Below the pieces are notes generated by a model, which was given only the letters and a program-made list of their open reading frames with translations, did no database searches and was not told the DNA's origin. Source: Caedibacter sp052030685 (GTDB lineage Bacteria > Pseudomonadota > Gammaproteobacteria > Francisellales > Francisellaceae). Taken from it: a stretch of 64,000 nucleotides of DNA. Positions 8,707 to 18,412 of the stretch are shown here, piece after piece (position 1 is the first letter of the stretch; each line of letters starts with the position of its first letter). The stretch covers positions 1 to 64,000 of the forward strand of contig NZ_JBQAJM010000013.1 in the NCBI RefSeq assembly GCF_052030685.1, read 5' to 3'. The position numbers and the translations under genes are program-made.

Positions 8707-10326
8707 TTAAACCAAGGCGTCAGACTTTGGGCCGTATTGCTCATACTTTTTGCCTAAGTCATTATTGGTAAATTTCTTGAAGTTATTGACAAACATCTCA
8801 GCAAGCTGTTGATATTGAGCATCATAAGCTGCTTTATCTGTCCACGTGTTGCGTGGATTTAAAATGTTACTGTCTACATCATGCAAAGCTTGTGGAATCT
8901 CAAAACCAAATACTTCATCTTTGTGCAATGGCGCATGATCAATCGAACCATCAAGTACCGCGTCAATGATTCCACGTGTATCTTTGATTGAAATGCGATG
9001 CCCTTTACCATAACCACCACCGGTCCAGCCGGTATTAACCAAATAGGCACTGGCGCCATGCTCAAGCATTTTCTTACCTAGAATTTCAGCATACTTTGTT
9101 GGGTGGAGCAATAAAAACGGCTGCCCAAAACATGACGAGAATACCGCTGTTGGCTCTTTGACACCTAGCTCAGTACCCGCAACTTTTGCTGTATAACCGG
9201 ATAAGAACTGATACATTGCTTGCTCAATCGATAGCTTTGACACAGGAGGTAGCACACCATAAGCATCACAGGTTAAGAAAATGATTTTAGTTGGGTGTCC
9301 GGCTTTAGATACTGGCTTAACAATATTATCAATATGATAGATTGGATACGAAACACGCGTGTTTTCAGTTTTAGCATTTGATGCAAAATCAATGGTTTTA
9401 TCATCGTTTAAAACCACATTTTCAAGTAATGCATCACGACGAATCGCATGATAAATATCTGGCTCATTTTCTTTAGATAGATTAATAGTTTTAGCATAGC
9501 ACCCTCCTTCTAAGTTGAAGATACCATCATGATCCCAACCATGCTCATCATCACCGATAAGCTCACGTTTTGGATCAGCTGAAAGCGTTGTTTTACCTGT
9601 GCCTGATAACCCAAAGAATAAGGCTGAGTCGCCCGCCTTACCGACATTTGCAGAACAATGGAAGGAACCAATTTCTTGCAATGGTAAGAAGTAATTCATC
9701 ATCGAAAAAATACCTTTTTTGATCTCACCACCATACCATGTACCACCGATTAACGTCATACGCTCAGCAATATTAAATGCAACAAAAGTCTCTGAATTTA
9801 AACCCCATTTTTGATAATCTTCACATTTTGTTTTACACGCATTTAAAATCGTCCAATCTGGGGTGAAGTTTTTAAGCTCATCTGCCGTTGGACGAATAAA
9901 CATATTTTTAAAGAAGTGTGCCATCCATGCAACCTCAGTCACCAAGCGCACAGATAATCGTGTTTCAGGGTTCGCACCACAAAAGCCATCCATCACATAA
10001 AGTTTCTTATCATTAAGCTGTGTTGTTGCTAATGATTTTAAATGCTGCCAGCTTTCAATAGACAATGGCTTATTGTCTGAGCCATCTTTTGCCCACCAAA
10101 CATTTTTCTTAGCCTCAGCCGTTTCAACGATAAACTTATCTTTTGGTGAACGTCCGGTATATTTACCAGTATCTACAGCAACAGCACCAGTGGCCGTTTC
10201 AACACCTTTTTCATACCCTTGAGCAGTTGCTGACGTTTCGTGATCATACAAGGCTTCATAAGAAATATTGTGAAACATTTCTTTTGTTTCATTAATTCCG
10301 CATTTTTTCAACTGGTCAAGTAGCAT
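8707..10326 (-). CDS. pckA: Phosphoenolpyruvate carboxykinase (ATP)
   Basis: PckA converts oxaloacetate and ATP to phosphoenolpyruvate, the entry step of gluconeogenesis. The protein has the GTGRSPKDKF substrate segment, the kinase Walker A FGLSGTGKTTLSADP, the metal-binding GDDEHGW and the substrate-binding TGWTGGGYGKG. From the ATG at 10326, preceded by GGAG at 11 bases, it is 539 residues, against 540 in E. coli. A 16-residue upstream extension is possible but not typical. Presence of pckA suggests growth on amino acids or organic acids. It is divergent from glnS. Confidence 0.97.
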   Translation of the reverse strand: MLLDQLKKCGINETKEMFHNISYEALYDHETSATAQGYEKGVETATGAVAVDTGKYTGRSPKDKFIVETAEAKKNVWWAKDGSDNKPLSIESWQHLKSLATTQLNDKKLYVMDGFCGANPETRLSVRLVTEVAWMAHFFKNMFIRPTADELKNFTPDWTILNACKTKCEDYQKWGLNSETFVAFNIAERMTLIGGTWYGGEIKKGIFSMMNYFLPLQEIGSFHCSANVGKAGDSALFFGLSGTGKTTLSADPKRELIGDDEHGWDHDGIFNLEGGCYAKTINLSKENEPDIYHAIRRDALLENVVLNDDKTIDFASNAKTENTRVSYPIYHIDNIVKPVSKAGHPTKIIFLTCDAYGVLPPVSKLSIEQAMYQFLSGYTAKVAGTELGVKEPTAVFSSCFGQPFLLLHPTKYAEILGKKMLEHGASAYLVNTGWTGGGYGKGHRISIKDTRGIIDAVLDGSIDHAPLHKDEVFGFEIPQALHDVDSNILNPRNTWTDKAAYDAQYQQLAEMFVNNFKKFTNNDLGKKYEQYGPKSDALV

Positions 10327-10502
10327 TTTTGTAAATTCTCCATTGTTTTGTACATAAATATAATAATATGCCAAAGATAAATGAACAACCCACTCTAACC
10401 AACTTTATCAAAATTTTATTCGCTTTACTAAGCTTGCTATTGAGCTCACTGATAAAGCACTTTACAATAGCGCGGTTAACTAAAAATAAACTCGAGTAAA
10501 TA

Positions 10503-12161
10503 ATGTCTGAAACTGCACACAAGACCAATTTTATACGTAATATTATTGATACAGATCTTGCTGACAATAAAACGCATGGCAAGGTAATCACACGCTTCCC
10601 ACCAGAACCCAATGGCTACTTACATATTGGCCATGCCAAATCGATTTGTCTTAACTTTGGTTTGGCACAAGATTACCAAAAAGGACCTTGCCATTTACGA
10701 TTTGATGATACTAACCCCGCTAATGAAGAAGCAGAATTTGTTGCGGCAATCAAAGAAGATGTCAAATGGCTTGGCTTTGATTGGGGAGATTATCTTTTCT
10801 ATGCCTCTGGTTATTTTGAAACACTCTATGCTCTGGCGGTTAGGCTTATTAAAGATGGTAATGCTTATGTTTGTGATTTAACGGCAGATGAAGTGCGTGC
10901 TCACCGCGGTACCCTAACTGAAACGGGTAAAGATAGTCCATATCGCCAACGTAGTGTTGAAGAAAATTTACAAAAGTTTGAACAAATGCGTCAAGGTCTC
11001 TTTGATGAAGGCACTTGTACATTACGTGCTAAAATTGACATGAGTGCCGGCAATATAAATATGCGCGACCCTGCACTTTATCGCATTAAGAAAGTAACCC
11101 ACCCACATACTGGCGAGCTTTGGTGTATTTATCCTATGTATGATTTCGCACATGCTGCCTCTGATGCTATTGAGAAAATCACTCACTCACTGTGTACCCT
11201 TGAGTTTCAAGATCACCGTCCACTGTACGACTGGGTTGTTGAAAAGTGTGGATTTGAGAATAAACCACAGCAAATTGAGTTCTCACGCTTGAATTTAAAC
11301 TACACCATCACCAGTAAACGCAAATTAAAATATCTTGTTGAGCATAAGCTTGTTTCTGGCTGGGATGACCCGAGAATGCCTACCATTCGCGGATTACGCC
11401 GTCGCGGTGTGACACCTGCTGCCATTCGTCGTTTGATTGATCTTGTAGGTATTTCAAAACAAGATTCGATTACTGATTACAGCTTATTTGAAGAGGTCAT
11501 TCGCAATGATCTAAACAAAACGGCTGAGCGTCGCAATGCCGTGTTGAGACCGTTATTAGTTGAGATCGATGACCTAAACAACGAAGTACTTAATGTACCA
11601 AATCACCCACAGAACCCGGATTTTGGACGCAGAGATATTACTATTTCAAAGCATATTTATATTGAACAAGATGACTTCATGGAACAACTAACAAAGGGGC
11701 ATAAAAAACTCTCTTTAAATGGACGAGCGCGCTTATTAAATGCATATGTGATCGAATGCTATGATCTTGAAAAAGATGACTCAGGTCACATCACTAAGTT
11801 AAAATGTCGCTATTTACCAGAAACGCTAGGTGGCAAAAAACCAAACGACGGTATCAAACCACAAGGGATGCTCCATTGGGTGGATGCTAATAATTGCATC
11901 AATGCCAAAATCAGACAATATGACCGCCTATTCAACTGTGAAAATCCCGCCGCCTTAGACAATTTAGAGCAAGGCTTAAATCCACACTCTTTAGTCATTA
12001 TTAACGATGCCAAGCTTGAAGCTTCATTAGCACAAACTGAAGCTGAAACACGTTTTCAATTTAATCGCTTAGGTTATTTTTGTGCGGATAAAGTTGAGCA
12101 TAGTGCTAACAATATCGTCTTTAATCAAATTGTTAATCTTAGAGATACTTGGGCGAATTAA
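10503..12161 (+). CDS. glnS: Glutaminyl-tRNA synthetase
   Basis: This charges tRNA-Gln with glutamine. It is a class I synthetase with the PPEPNGYLHIGHAKS segment containing the HIGH motif, the GWDDPRMPTIRGLRRRG segment, and a C-terminal anticodon-binding beta-barrel region (about 340-552). The KMSKS-like loop is TSKRKL. The length of 552 residues is the usual size (E. coli 554). Its end is one base from the stop codon of the converging DOMON gene, with no separate terminator visible. Confidence 0.97.
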   Translation: MSETAHKTNFIRNIIDTDLADNKTHGKVITRFPPEPNGYLHIGHAKSICLNFGLAQDYQKGPCHLRFDDTNPANEEAEFVAAIKEDVKWLGFDWGDYLFYASGYFETLYALAVRLIKDGNAYVCDLTADEVRAHRGTLTETGKDSPYRQRSVEENLQKFEQMRQGLFDEGTCTLRAKIDMSAGNINMRDPALYRIKKVTHPHTGELWCIYPMYDFAHAASDAIEKITHSLCTLEFQDHRPLYDWVVEKCGFENKPQQIEFSRLNLNYTITSKRKLKYLVEHKLVSGWDDPRMPTIRGLRRRGVTPAAIRRLIDLVGISKQDSITDYSLFEEVIRNDLNKTAERRNAVLRPLLVEIDDLNNEVLNVPNHPQNPDFGRRDITISKHIYIEQDDFMEQLTKGHKKLSLNGRARLLNAYVIECYDLEKDDSGHITKLKCRYLPETLGGKKPNDGIKPQGMLHWVDANNCINAKIRQYDRLFNCENPAALDNLEQGLNPHSLVIINDAKLEASLAQTEAETRFQFNRLGYFCADKVEHSANNIVFNQIVNLRDTWAN

Positions 12162-12162
12162 C

Positions 12163-12729
12163 TTATTTTGGCAACTTTATCTCTGCACTAGTGCGATACT
12201 GATGGTAACTAGTGAAATTCTTTACACCATTCTTACCATAAGCCAAAATGATGGGGATATCTTCACCTTGAGTAAACGTATAATTATATTTAGCCGATGA
12301 TGGCGTCATTGGCAACGTGAAGCTAATGGTTGTCTGCCCTTTCTCTACTTTACCTGAAACTAATTTAACCTCTGGTACTCCACCTAAAGATACAACACTC
12401 TTGTGTGGTGGACGTCCTTTTACCCCATACTCCTGTGATAGCTGTACTTTGCCATCAGCATCAACATATCCCAATACCATCACAGCACCTGTCATTGTAT
12501 TATTAGCACCAAACCCTACTGCAACCCAACCTGTTGTCTTGGCACTTAATGTAAACTTGATATTTTTATCTGCTTGCATCTGATAAGACAAGTACATATT
12601 CTTCAAATGCAATGCGCACACACCCTCTTTACATACCTCATTAGATGCTTTGGCACCAGCAAATGCAGCTGTCATCATAAAGCTACTGAGCAATACACTT
12701 CTTAGTATTAATTTTGATTGTTTATCCAT
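12163..12729 (-). CDS. Secreted DOMON-domain protein
   Basis: This 188-residue protein begins with a classical signal peptide (basic start, hydrophobic core to about residue 24, cleavage near AFAGAKA). A single DOMON-like beta-sandwich follows, shown by TGWVAVGFGANNTMTGAVMV and the later ILAYG strand. DOMON domains bind haem or sugars; the usual haem-ligating Met of this turn may be the Met in the GANNTM segment, but this is uncertain. Two cysteines (CKEGVC) near the mature N-terminus could form a disulfide. The ribosome-binding site AAGGAAG is well placed. The leader contains six hexamer repeats. Its partner is unknown; it converges on glnS. Confidence 0.7.
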   Translation of the reverse strand: MDKQSKLILRSVLLSSFMMTAAFAGAKASNEVCKEGVCALHLKNMYLSYQMQADKNIKFTLSAKTTGWVAVGFGANNTMTGAVMVLGYVDADGKVQLSQEYGVKGRPPHKSVVSLGGVPEVKLVSGKVEKGQTTISFTLPMTPSSAKYNYTFTQGEDIPIILAYGKNGVKNFTSYHQYRTSAEIKLPK

Positions 12730-12741
12730 TGAACTTCCTTA

Positions 12742-12777
12742 TTTTAGTTTTAGTTTTAGTTGTAGTTTTAGTTTTAA
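12742..12777. repeat. Hexamer tract (TTTTAG, about six copies) in the leader of the DOMON gene
   Basis: Six successive TTTTAG units (one is TTGTAG, the last is partial) end just upstream of the AAGGAAG ribosome-binding site of the secreted DOMON protein. The unit on the transcribed strand reads CTAAAA. Together with the octamer tract before rph this is the second simple-repeat leader in the window. Confidence 0.85.
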
Positions 12778-13102
12778 TTATCATCAACATCGTCATTTAA
12801 GCATAGCCATTCCAGTAATACAATTACATAAAAACACAACAGCAACACTAAGAGTTACCATACAAAATGTATCAAAGCCATCAATCAATCACAAACTGAA
12901 GTAAATTTACAGTCATTTACTTATTTTCGGTTGATTTTAATGATAAAAGGATTTATAAATAACTCCAGAGCGGAAGAGGTCAAAACATATATAACCTAGA
13001 GAGTTACTATGCATCATGATTAATTGTTATGCATGGCAATATTATTAGCGTTTTTATATAACTTCTGACTCTAAATGTTATTAAAAATACGGGAGAAACT
13101 AC

Positions 13103-14581
13103 ATGTCAAATGAGGTTATTGCCTCTAGAGGTCTGCCTAAACCATTTTGGGTGATCTGGGGAATTGAATTATGGGAACGTTTTGGTTATTACGCAACCCA
13201 AGCCATTTTAGCACTTTACTTTGTCAGTCACTTAGGCTTTAGCCAAGAGTTAAGTATTTATACTTTTGGTTCTTTCTCCGCTTTTGTTTATGGCTTTGTT
13301 TGGGTGGGTGGTTACGTTGGTGATAAATACTTAGGCGCAAAACGCACAGTTGCTCTTGGTGCGATTGTTTTATTTATTTCATATTTAGCATTAGCAATGT
13401 CGACTAAAGGCACTATTTTTTATGCGCTTGGTGGGATTATCGTCGGTAATGCACTATTCAAAGCAAATCCATCTTCACTTATCTCAAAGCTATATGAAAA
13501 AGGCGATCCAGCCTTAGATGGCGCGATGACTTTATATTATATGGCGATTAATTTAGGCTCTTTCGTTTCTATGCTAATTGCCCCGGTTGCTGCACAAGCC
13601 TATGGTTGGCAAGCCGCCTTTTGGATCAGTGCTTTTGGCTTATTGCTCGGTCTTTTAAACTACTTTGTCTTTTATAAAGTTTTAGGCTCTATCTCAACCG
13701 AAGCAGGCGCAAAGCCAATGATGTTTGGTCGTTTGATCACCATTATTGTTGCCTCAATTGTTGCTGTTATTATATTTGGCAAACTACTTCCTCATACAAC
13801 AGTCTGCTATACAATCGTTTACATTGTGGTTGCCGGTGGTTTTTTATATTTCTTAAAAACGGCATTGAGCTTAAAAGGCTCTGATCGCATTCGTATGCTC
13901 ATTGCATTTTTATTAATTCTTGAAGGAATTGTCTTCTTTGTCCTTTATTTTCAAATGCCAACCTCATTGACCTTCTTTGCTGTGCATAATATAGATAACA
14001 ATGTCCTTGGCTGGGTCATTCCTGCGGCTTCCTACCAAGTGCTAAATCCACTAGTAATCATTATTGCCTCACCTATTTTGGCCGTGATCTATCGAAAACT
14101 GCCAGGCACACATGTCACTAAGTTTTGCTTTGGTATGACTTTGTGTGGGCTTGCCTTTTTAGTGCTTTACTTGCCACGCTTTACCGCAGCTGAAACCGGT
14201 CTTGCTTCACCTTGGTGGATGGTCTTGAGCTACAGTTTACAATCTACAGGAGAGTTACTAGTCTCAGGTTTAGGGGTTGCGATGGTTGCTGAGCTTTGCC
14301 CACGCGCTATGTCTGGTTTTGTTATGGGGATTTGGTTCTTAACATCCATGCTTGCTGGTCCTCTAAGTGCCTTTGTAGGCAACATGACCTCGCCACCGAC
14401 TGGCGTGACCTTAAACACACTAGAAAGTCTTCATGTATACACTGGTGTATTTGCGCAAATCGGTATTGTTACCTTGATTATTGCCGCAATCATGTGGCTA
14501 TCACGCCCCATTTTGAATAAATACATTCATGATAAAAAAGATATCACCAGTGACCATCAAATCAATGAAGTAGTTAACTAA
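13103..14581 (+). CDS. POT-family proton-dependent di-/tripeptide transporter
   Basis: This inner-membrane symporter of 492 residues has about fourteen hydrophobic segments, as in DtpA/DtpB. The family signature on helix 1 (ELWERFGYYATQAILALY, equivalent to ExxERFxYYG) is present near residue 20. The GDKYLGAKRTVALG loop and the FKANPSSLISKLYEK plus DGAMTLYYMAINLGS segments match E. coli DtpA closely. It imports small peptides, which fits an amino-acid-using metabolism with pckA. The ribosome-binding site GGGAGAAACTAC precedes the ATG. A 203-bp MITE-like element lies 31 bp downstream. Confidence 0.93.
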   Translation: MSNEVIASRGLPKPFWVIWGIELWERFGYYATQAILALYFVSHLGFSQELSIYTFGSFSAFVYGFVWVGGYVGDKYLGAKRTVALGAIVLFISYLALAMSTKGTIFYALGGIIVGNALFKANPSSLISKLYEKGDPALDGAMTLYYMAINLGSFVSMLIAPVAAQAYGWQAAFWISAFGLLLGLLNYFVFYKVLGSISTEAGAKPMMFGRLITIIVASIVAVIIFGKLLPHTTVCYTIVYIVVAGGFLYFLKTALSLKGSDRIRMLIAFLLILEGIVFFVLYFQMPTSLTFFAVHNIDNNVLGWVIPAASYQVLNPLVIIIASPILAVIYRKLPGTHVTKFCFGMTLCGLAFLVLYLPRFTAAETGLASPWWMVLSYSLQSTGELLVSGLGVAMVAELCPRAMSGFVMGIWFLTSMLAGPLSAFVGNMTSPPTGVTLNTLESLHVYTGVFAQIGIVTLIIAAIMWLSRPILNKYIHDKKDITSDHQINEVVN

Positions 14582-14604
14582 GCATCTATTTACTTTTATA
14601 CTTA

Positions 14605-14823
14605 TTTATATTTTAATGGCACTACCTTTAGTAGGGTCACTAACCATCCATGGCAGCTTCGCATTGGATCCTCACGCCATCCTAGCTCAGGATGACGAGT
14701 CAGAAGGTGTCATTGCGAGCATGGATGCGCGGCAATCCATTTTTGTCAGGGATGATAGGTTTAAGTTCGTTGCAAGCCTATATTTATAAGCTAATTCTTA
14801 AGGTAGTGCCATTAATTTATATT
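14605..14823. mobile_element. MITE-like element with 16-bp inverted ends and an 8-bp target duplication
   Basis: The element proper is 14613-14815 (203 bp). Its ends are perfect inverted repeats: TTAATGGCACTACCTT at 14613-14628 and its complement at 14800-14815. It is flanked by an exact direct repeat TTTATATT at 14605-14612 and 14816-14823. The inside carries the CCATCCATGGCAGCTTCGCA and GTCATTGCGAGC...GCAATCCA motifs that recur at 51239-51380 and, in the other orientation, throughout 54000-55440. There is no coding capacity. A transposase must act in trans; none is seen in the window that clearly matches. Confidence 0.85.
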
Positions 14824-14895
14824 TCTACTTGCACTATTTACTAATTTCTGTAACTTTAACTTCATCAATTAATCTTTATATAAAGGACATAATTA

Positions 14896-15756
14896 ATGGA
14901 GTTTTACACACAAAATATTAACCAATACTTTCAATGGATTATAACCCTTATCTTAGAACACTTACCAAGCATCGTTCTTGCTTTAATCATTCTTATTATT
15001 GGTCTTATTGTTGCCCGAATTATTCGTTCAACCACACAAAAGTTACTGTTTAAAACCAAGCTAGATAAAGCAGTAACGATGTTTTTAATGCAGATATTAC
15101 ATATCTTTTTGGTTATTTTTGTCATTTTAATCGCACTAAGTGAAATGGGCATATCCACTACCCCAGTGACTGCCGCGATTACCGCCCTTATTGTTGGTAT
15201 TGGTATGTCACTTAGAACTTCTGCTAATATCATTGTTTCAGGGATTATGATTGTCTCGACACGCCCGTTTAAAATTGGGGAGTTTGTCGACATGGGTGGC
15301 ACCTCTGGCACGGTTGAAGAAATCAATTTTGTCTTTTGCACACTGCGTACCAGTGATGGACGTCAAGTTAAAGTGCCTAATAGCTTAGTAACCTCACGTA
15401 TTATTACTAATTTTTCTAACAACGAATTCAGACGCAATGATTTTATTATTGGCATTGGTTACAACAGCGATCTACAACAAGCAAAGTCATTACTACAGAC
15501 GCTTGTAAACAATAATGAGAACATTATTAAAGAAGAAGGCAAGGCACCTATTATACGCGTTGATGAATTGGCTGATAGTAGCGTGAATCTGCTGGTTCGC
15601 TATTGGACAAAGCGCGCTGATTTTCTAGAAACAAAGTGGGCGTTAACCGAGCAAACAAAACTTTGTTTTGATGAGCATCATATTGAAATTCCTTTCCCTC
15701 AGAGAGCTATGCATATTGAAAATAATTCAACTCAACTCAGTGTCGACAAAAAATAA
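14896..15756 (+). CDS. mscS: Small-conductance mechanosensitive channel MscS
   Basis: This channel opens on hypo-osmotic shock to release solutes. The protein is 286 residues, the same as E. coli MscS. Three N-terminal membrane segments (about 20-45, 65-85, 95-125) end in the Gly/Ala-rich pore helix ITALIVGIGMSLRTSANIIVSG. The beta domain (FKIGEFVDMGGTSGTVEEI) and the cytoplasmic cage follow. The ribosome-binding site AAAGGA is eight bases from the ATG. Its 3' end overlaps the end of ispD on the other strand by 25 bases. Confidence 0.93.
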   Translation: MEFYTQNINQYFQWIITLILEHLPSIVLALIILIIGLIVARIIRSTTQKLLFKTKLDKAVTMFLMQILHIFLVIFVILIALSEMGISTTPVTAAITALIVGIGMSLRTSANIIVSGIMIVSTRPFKIGEFVDMGGTSGTVEEINFVFCTLRTSDGRQVKVPNSLVTSRIITNFSNNEFRRNDFIIGIGYNSDLQQAKSLLQTLVNNNENIIKEEGKAPIIRVDELADSSVNLLVRYWTKRADFLETKWALTEQTKLCFDEHHIEIPFPQRAMHIENNSTQLSVDKK

Positions 15757-16427
15757 TTGGCAAGCACCAGATCTTCTGATGTCGTGACTTTAATATTACG
15801 CTTATCGCCATCAATAACAATAGGCTGATGATCAAGCGCTTCAACGGCTGATGCTTCATCAGTTACAGCGATATTATTGTGCAAGCAAAAATAATATCCC
15901 ATCAATAAAGTGCGATAACAAAACACCTGCGGCGTTTGCGCAAGATAAATCTTTGTTCTATCGAGCGTTTTTACGATATTAAACGCCTCATCTATTGCTT
16001 TAACGGTATCACAGGCTGCCGTTGCTAAAATGCCACCTATGGCATTTTCGACACGAATAGCTGCATAAAGCCTTCTAACATCATCTAAACGCACACAAGG
16101 CCTTGCTGCATCATGCACAAAAACCCAATCGTTATCACTGGCTACATTTTTTAATGCCATCAAAGTATTACGCACACTATCACTGCGTTCTTTGCCACCA
16201 GCGCATATCTTAATACGTGCATTACTGATATGAATTGAGTTTTTCCAGTAACGGTCTTTTGAATTAAGTGCCACCACAACCAAATCAAAAAAAGGCTCAC
16301 TTAATAGGCGTAAAATTGTCGTATCAAGAATCGTCAATCCATTATCCAATTTGATATATTGTTTAGGAATATCTTGATTCATGCGGCTACCAACCCCGCT
16401 TGCCGGAATCACCAGAATTCTTTTCAT
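15732..16427 (-). CDS. ispD: 2-C-methyl-D-erythritol 4-phosphate cytidylyltransferase
   Basis: IspD joins CTP to methylerythritol phosphate, the third step of the non-mevalonate isoprenoid pathway. The CTP-binding motif IPASGVGSRMNQDIPKQYI opens the protein, and FVHDAARPCVRLDDVRRL is the conserved middle block. Its 231 residues are normal. The ATG overlaps the TAA of ftsB (TAATG), so it is translationally coupled. ispF, often next, is not here; mscS converges instead. Confidence 0.95.
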   Translation of the reverse strand: MKRILVIPASGVGSRMNQDIPKQYIKLDNGLTILDTTILRLLSEPFFDLVVVALNSKDRYWKNSIHISNARIKICAGGKERSDSVRNTLMALKNVASDNDWVFVHDAARPCVRLDDVRRLYAAIRVENAIGGILATAACDTVKAIDEAFNIVKTLDRTKIYLAQTPQVFCYRTLLMGYYFCLHNNIAVTDEASAVEALDHQPIVIDGDKRNIKVTTSEDLVLANYFLSTLS

Positions 16428-16744
16428 TAATTATCTTCCTGCAATGAAACTCTTTTATCCTGCGGTGTGACGATTTGATAGAAAATCTCACCATTTTTTA
16501 TAAAACCAAGATTAGCGCGTGCCATGCCTTCAAGTACTGAGTCATTTTGACGCAAAGAAACAATCTCTGCATACCAATGCATATTACGCGCTAGTAGTTC
16601 ATTATTTTTTTGCTGCTTGACACTTACCTGTTCCTCCAGCTCATGCGTGGCAAAAAAACCTGTTTTGCTCCACCAAAAATCGTATTGCAAGGCAATAATG
16701 CCAATAAATAGTACGGTAATAAACAGGGTATAGCGTGAGATCAT
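16427..16744 (-). CDS. ftsB: Cell division protein FtsB
   Basis: FtsB is a small bitopic divisome protein that pairs with FtsL and FtsQ. At 105 residues it has one N-terminal membrane segment (about 7-24), then a coiled coil (about 30-70) and the conserved ARANLGFIKNGEIFYQIV end. It sits 35 bp after eno and overlaps ispD, the eno-ftsB-ispD arrangement common in gammaproteobacteria. Confidence 0.92.
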   Translation of the reverse strand: MISRYTLFITVLFIGIIALQYDFWWSKTGFFATHELEEQVSVKQQKNNELLARNMHWYAEIVSLRQNDSVLEGMARANLGFIKNGEIFYQIVTPQDKRVSLQEDN

Positions 16745-16779
16745 TATACTTTTATTTTTTTTAGGTTTTTGATATTTGC

Positions 16780-18333
16780 TTATGCTTTTGGCTCGGCTTC
16801 TGCTTCCGTACCACTATCAATCGACTCAGTTTTTTTAATTTCTTTGTCCTCTTTAACCTGTGCATCATCTACTAAAACTTCCGTTTTTTCAACGATGTGT
16901 TCCTTGAGCTCAGTGGTATGAGTTTTTTGATCTTCAACAATGACTATCGTCTCTTCAACAACTGTATTTGTTTGTGCAGCCTCAGTTTCTGTAACCACAT
17001 CTGCTTGGGCACTTTGCTCACGAGCTGTTTCATCAGTATCAACATCGTCACTAAAATTAAATGTCTTAAGTCCCGGATAAATTGCGTTATCTGCCAAATC
17101 TTCCTCAATACGTAATAACTGATTGTATTTAGAAACACGATCTGAGCGGCATAGTGAACCTGTTTTGATTTGTCCTGCACCCGTTGCTACGGCTAAATCA
17201 GCAATCGTTGTATCAGATGTCTCACCTGAGCGATGCGAAATAACACAAGTGTATCCAGCCTCTGCTGCCATTGCCATGGCTTCAAATGTCTCACTTAATG
17301 TACCGATTTGATTGAGTTTAACTAAGATCGAATTAGCAACGCCCTTGTCAATTCCTTCACGCAATATTTTGCTGTTAGTCACAAATAAATCATCGCCAAC
17401 CAATTGTACTTTTTTGCCTAAACGCTCAGTTAACAACTTCCAACCATCCCAGTCATTCTCAGCCATGCCATCTTCAATAGAAATAATCGGATAGCGATTA
17501 ACCCAATCTTCTAGATAATCAACAAACTCTGCTGAGCTTAGTGATTTATTCTCAGATGCCAATACATATTTACCCTCTTTGTAAAATTCACTACTGGCTA
17601 GATCTAGTGCGATATAAACCTCTTCACCGGCTTTGTAACCCGCCTCTTCAATTGCTTTTAAAATCATTTCAATCGCCACAGCATTTGATGGCAAATTAGG
17701 AGCGTATCCTCCCTCGTCCCCTACACCGGCAACGCTAAAACCAGCATTTGCTAGTACCTTTTTCAATGTGTGAAAAATTTCAGCACCACAACGAAGTGCA
17801 TCTGAGAATTTATCAAAGCCCACCGGCATAATCATAAATTCTTGCATATCAACATTATTATCAGCATGCTCACCACCGTTGATGACATTCATCATCGGCA
17901 CCGGCATAATATACTCTTTAGAGTTCATCAAATAACGATAAAAAGGCTTTCTAAGGTGAGAAGCTGCCGCTTTTGCAGATGCTAAAGATACTGCTAGAAT
18001 CGCATTAGCACCCAACTTTTCTTTATTCTCGGTACCATCAAGATCAATCATCGTCTGATCAATCAAACGTTGATCTAAAGCATCTAAGCCAACAACCGCT
18101 TTTTTAATCGATTTATTGACATTATTCACTGCTTTTTGCACGCTTTTACCAAGATAGTTCTTCTTATCACCATCGCGTAATTCTAGGGCTTCTCTCGTAC
18201 CCGTTGACGCACCTGAAGGTGCAGCCGCGCGACCAAAAGCACCTGATTCTAAAATAACATCGGCTTCAATGGTTGGATTACCACGTGAGTCTAAAATTTG
18301 TCTTGCAACAACATTACTAATTTTTGCATTCAT
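16780..18333 (-). CDS. eno: Enolase with a 90-residue acidic C-terminal extension
   Basis: Enolase interconverts 2-phosphoglycerate and phosphoenolpyruvate in glycolysis and binds RNase E in many gammaproteobacteria. The first 427 residues are a complete enolase: DSRGNPTIEAD near the start, metal ligands in IEDGMAEND and VGDDLFVTN, and the signature LVKLNQIGTLSETF. The core ends at YPGLKTFNF. The remaining 90 residues (SDDVDTDETA... to GTEAEAEPKA) are rich in Glu, Asp, Thr and Val, predicted disordered, and absent from the usual ~430-residue enzyme. The tail is in frame with an intact stop, so it is not an obvious frameshift. First gene of eno-ftsB-ispD. Confidence 0.97.
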   Translation of the reverse strand: MNAKISNVVARQILDSRGNPTIEADVILESGAFGRAAAPSGASTGTREALELRDGDKKNYLGKSVQKAVNNVNKSIKKAVVGLDALDQRLIDQTMIDLDGTENKEKLGANAILAVSLASAKAAASHLRKPFYRYLMNSKEYIMPVPMMNVINGGEHADNNVDMQEFMIMPVGFDKFSDALRCGAEIFHTLKKVLANAGFSVAGVGDEGGYAPNLPSNAVAIEMILKAIEEAGYKAGEEVYIALDLASSEFYKEGKYVLASENKSLSSAEFVDYLEDWVNRYPIISIEDGMAENDWDGWKLLTERLGKKVQLVGDDLFVTNSKILREGIDKGVANSILVKLNQIGTLSETFEAMAMAAEAGYTCVISHRSGETSDTTIADLAVATGAGQIKTGSLCRSDRVSKYNQLLRIEEDLADNAIYPGLKTFNFSDDVDTDETAREQSAQADVVTETEAAQTNTVVEETIVIVEDQKTHTTELKEHIVEKTEVLVDDAQVKEDKEIKKTESIDSGTEAEAEPKA

Positions 18334-18412
18334 TGTTTTACCTTTAATTTATTTATTCCATTCCTAAAAACTGGCATAAGAATACCAATATTTACTCTAA
18401 ATGCCTAGCAGA

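Noticed and set aside
17123..17494. ORFs opposite eno
   Set aside because: Shadow frames of a conserved housekeeping gene, without ribosome-binding sites.
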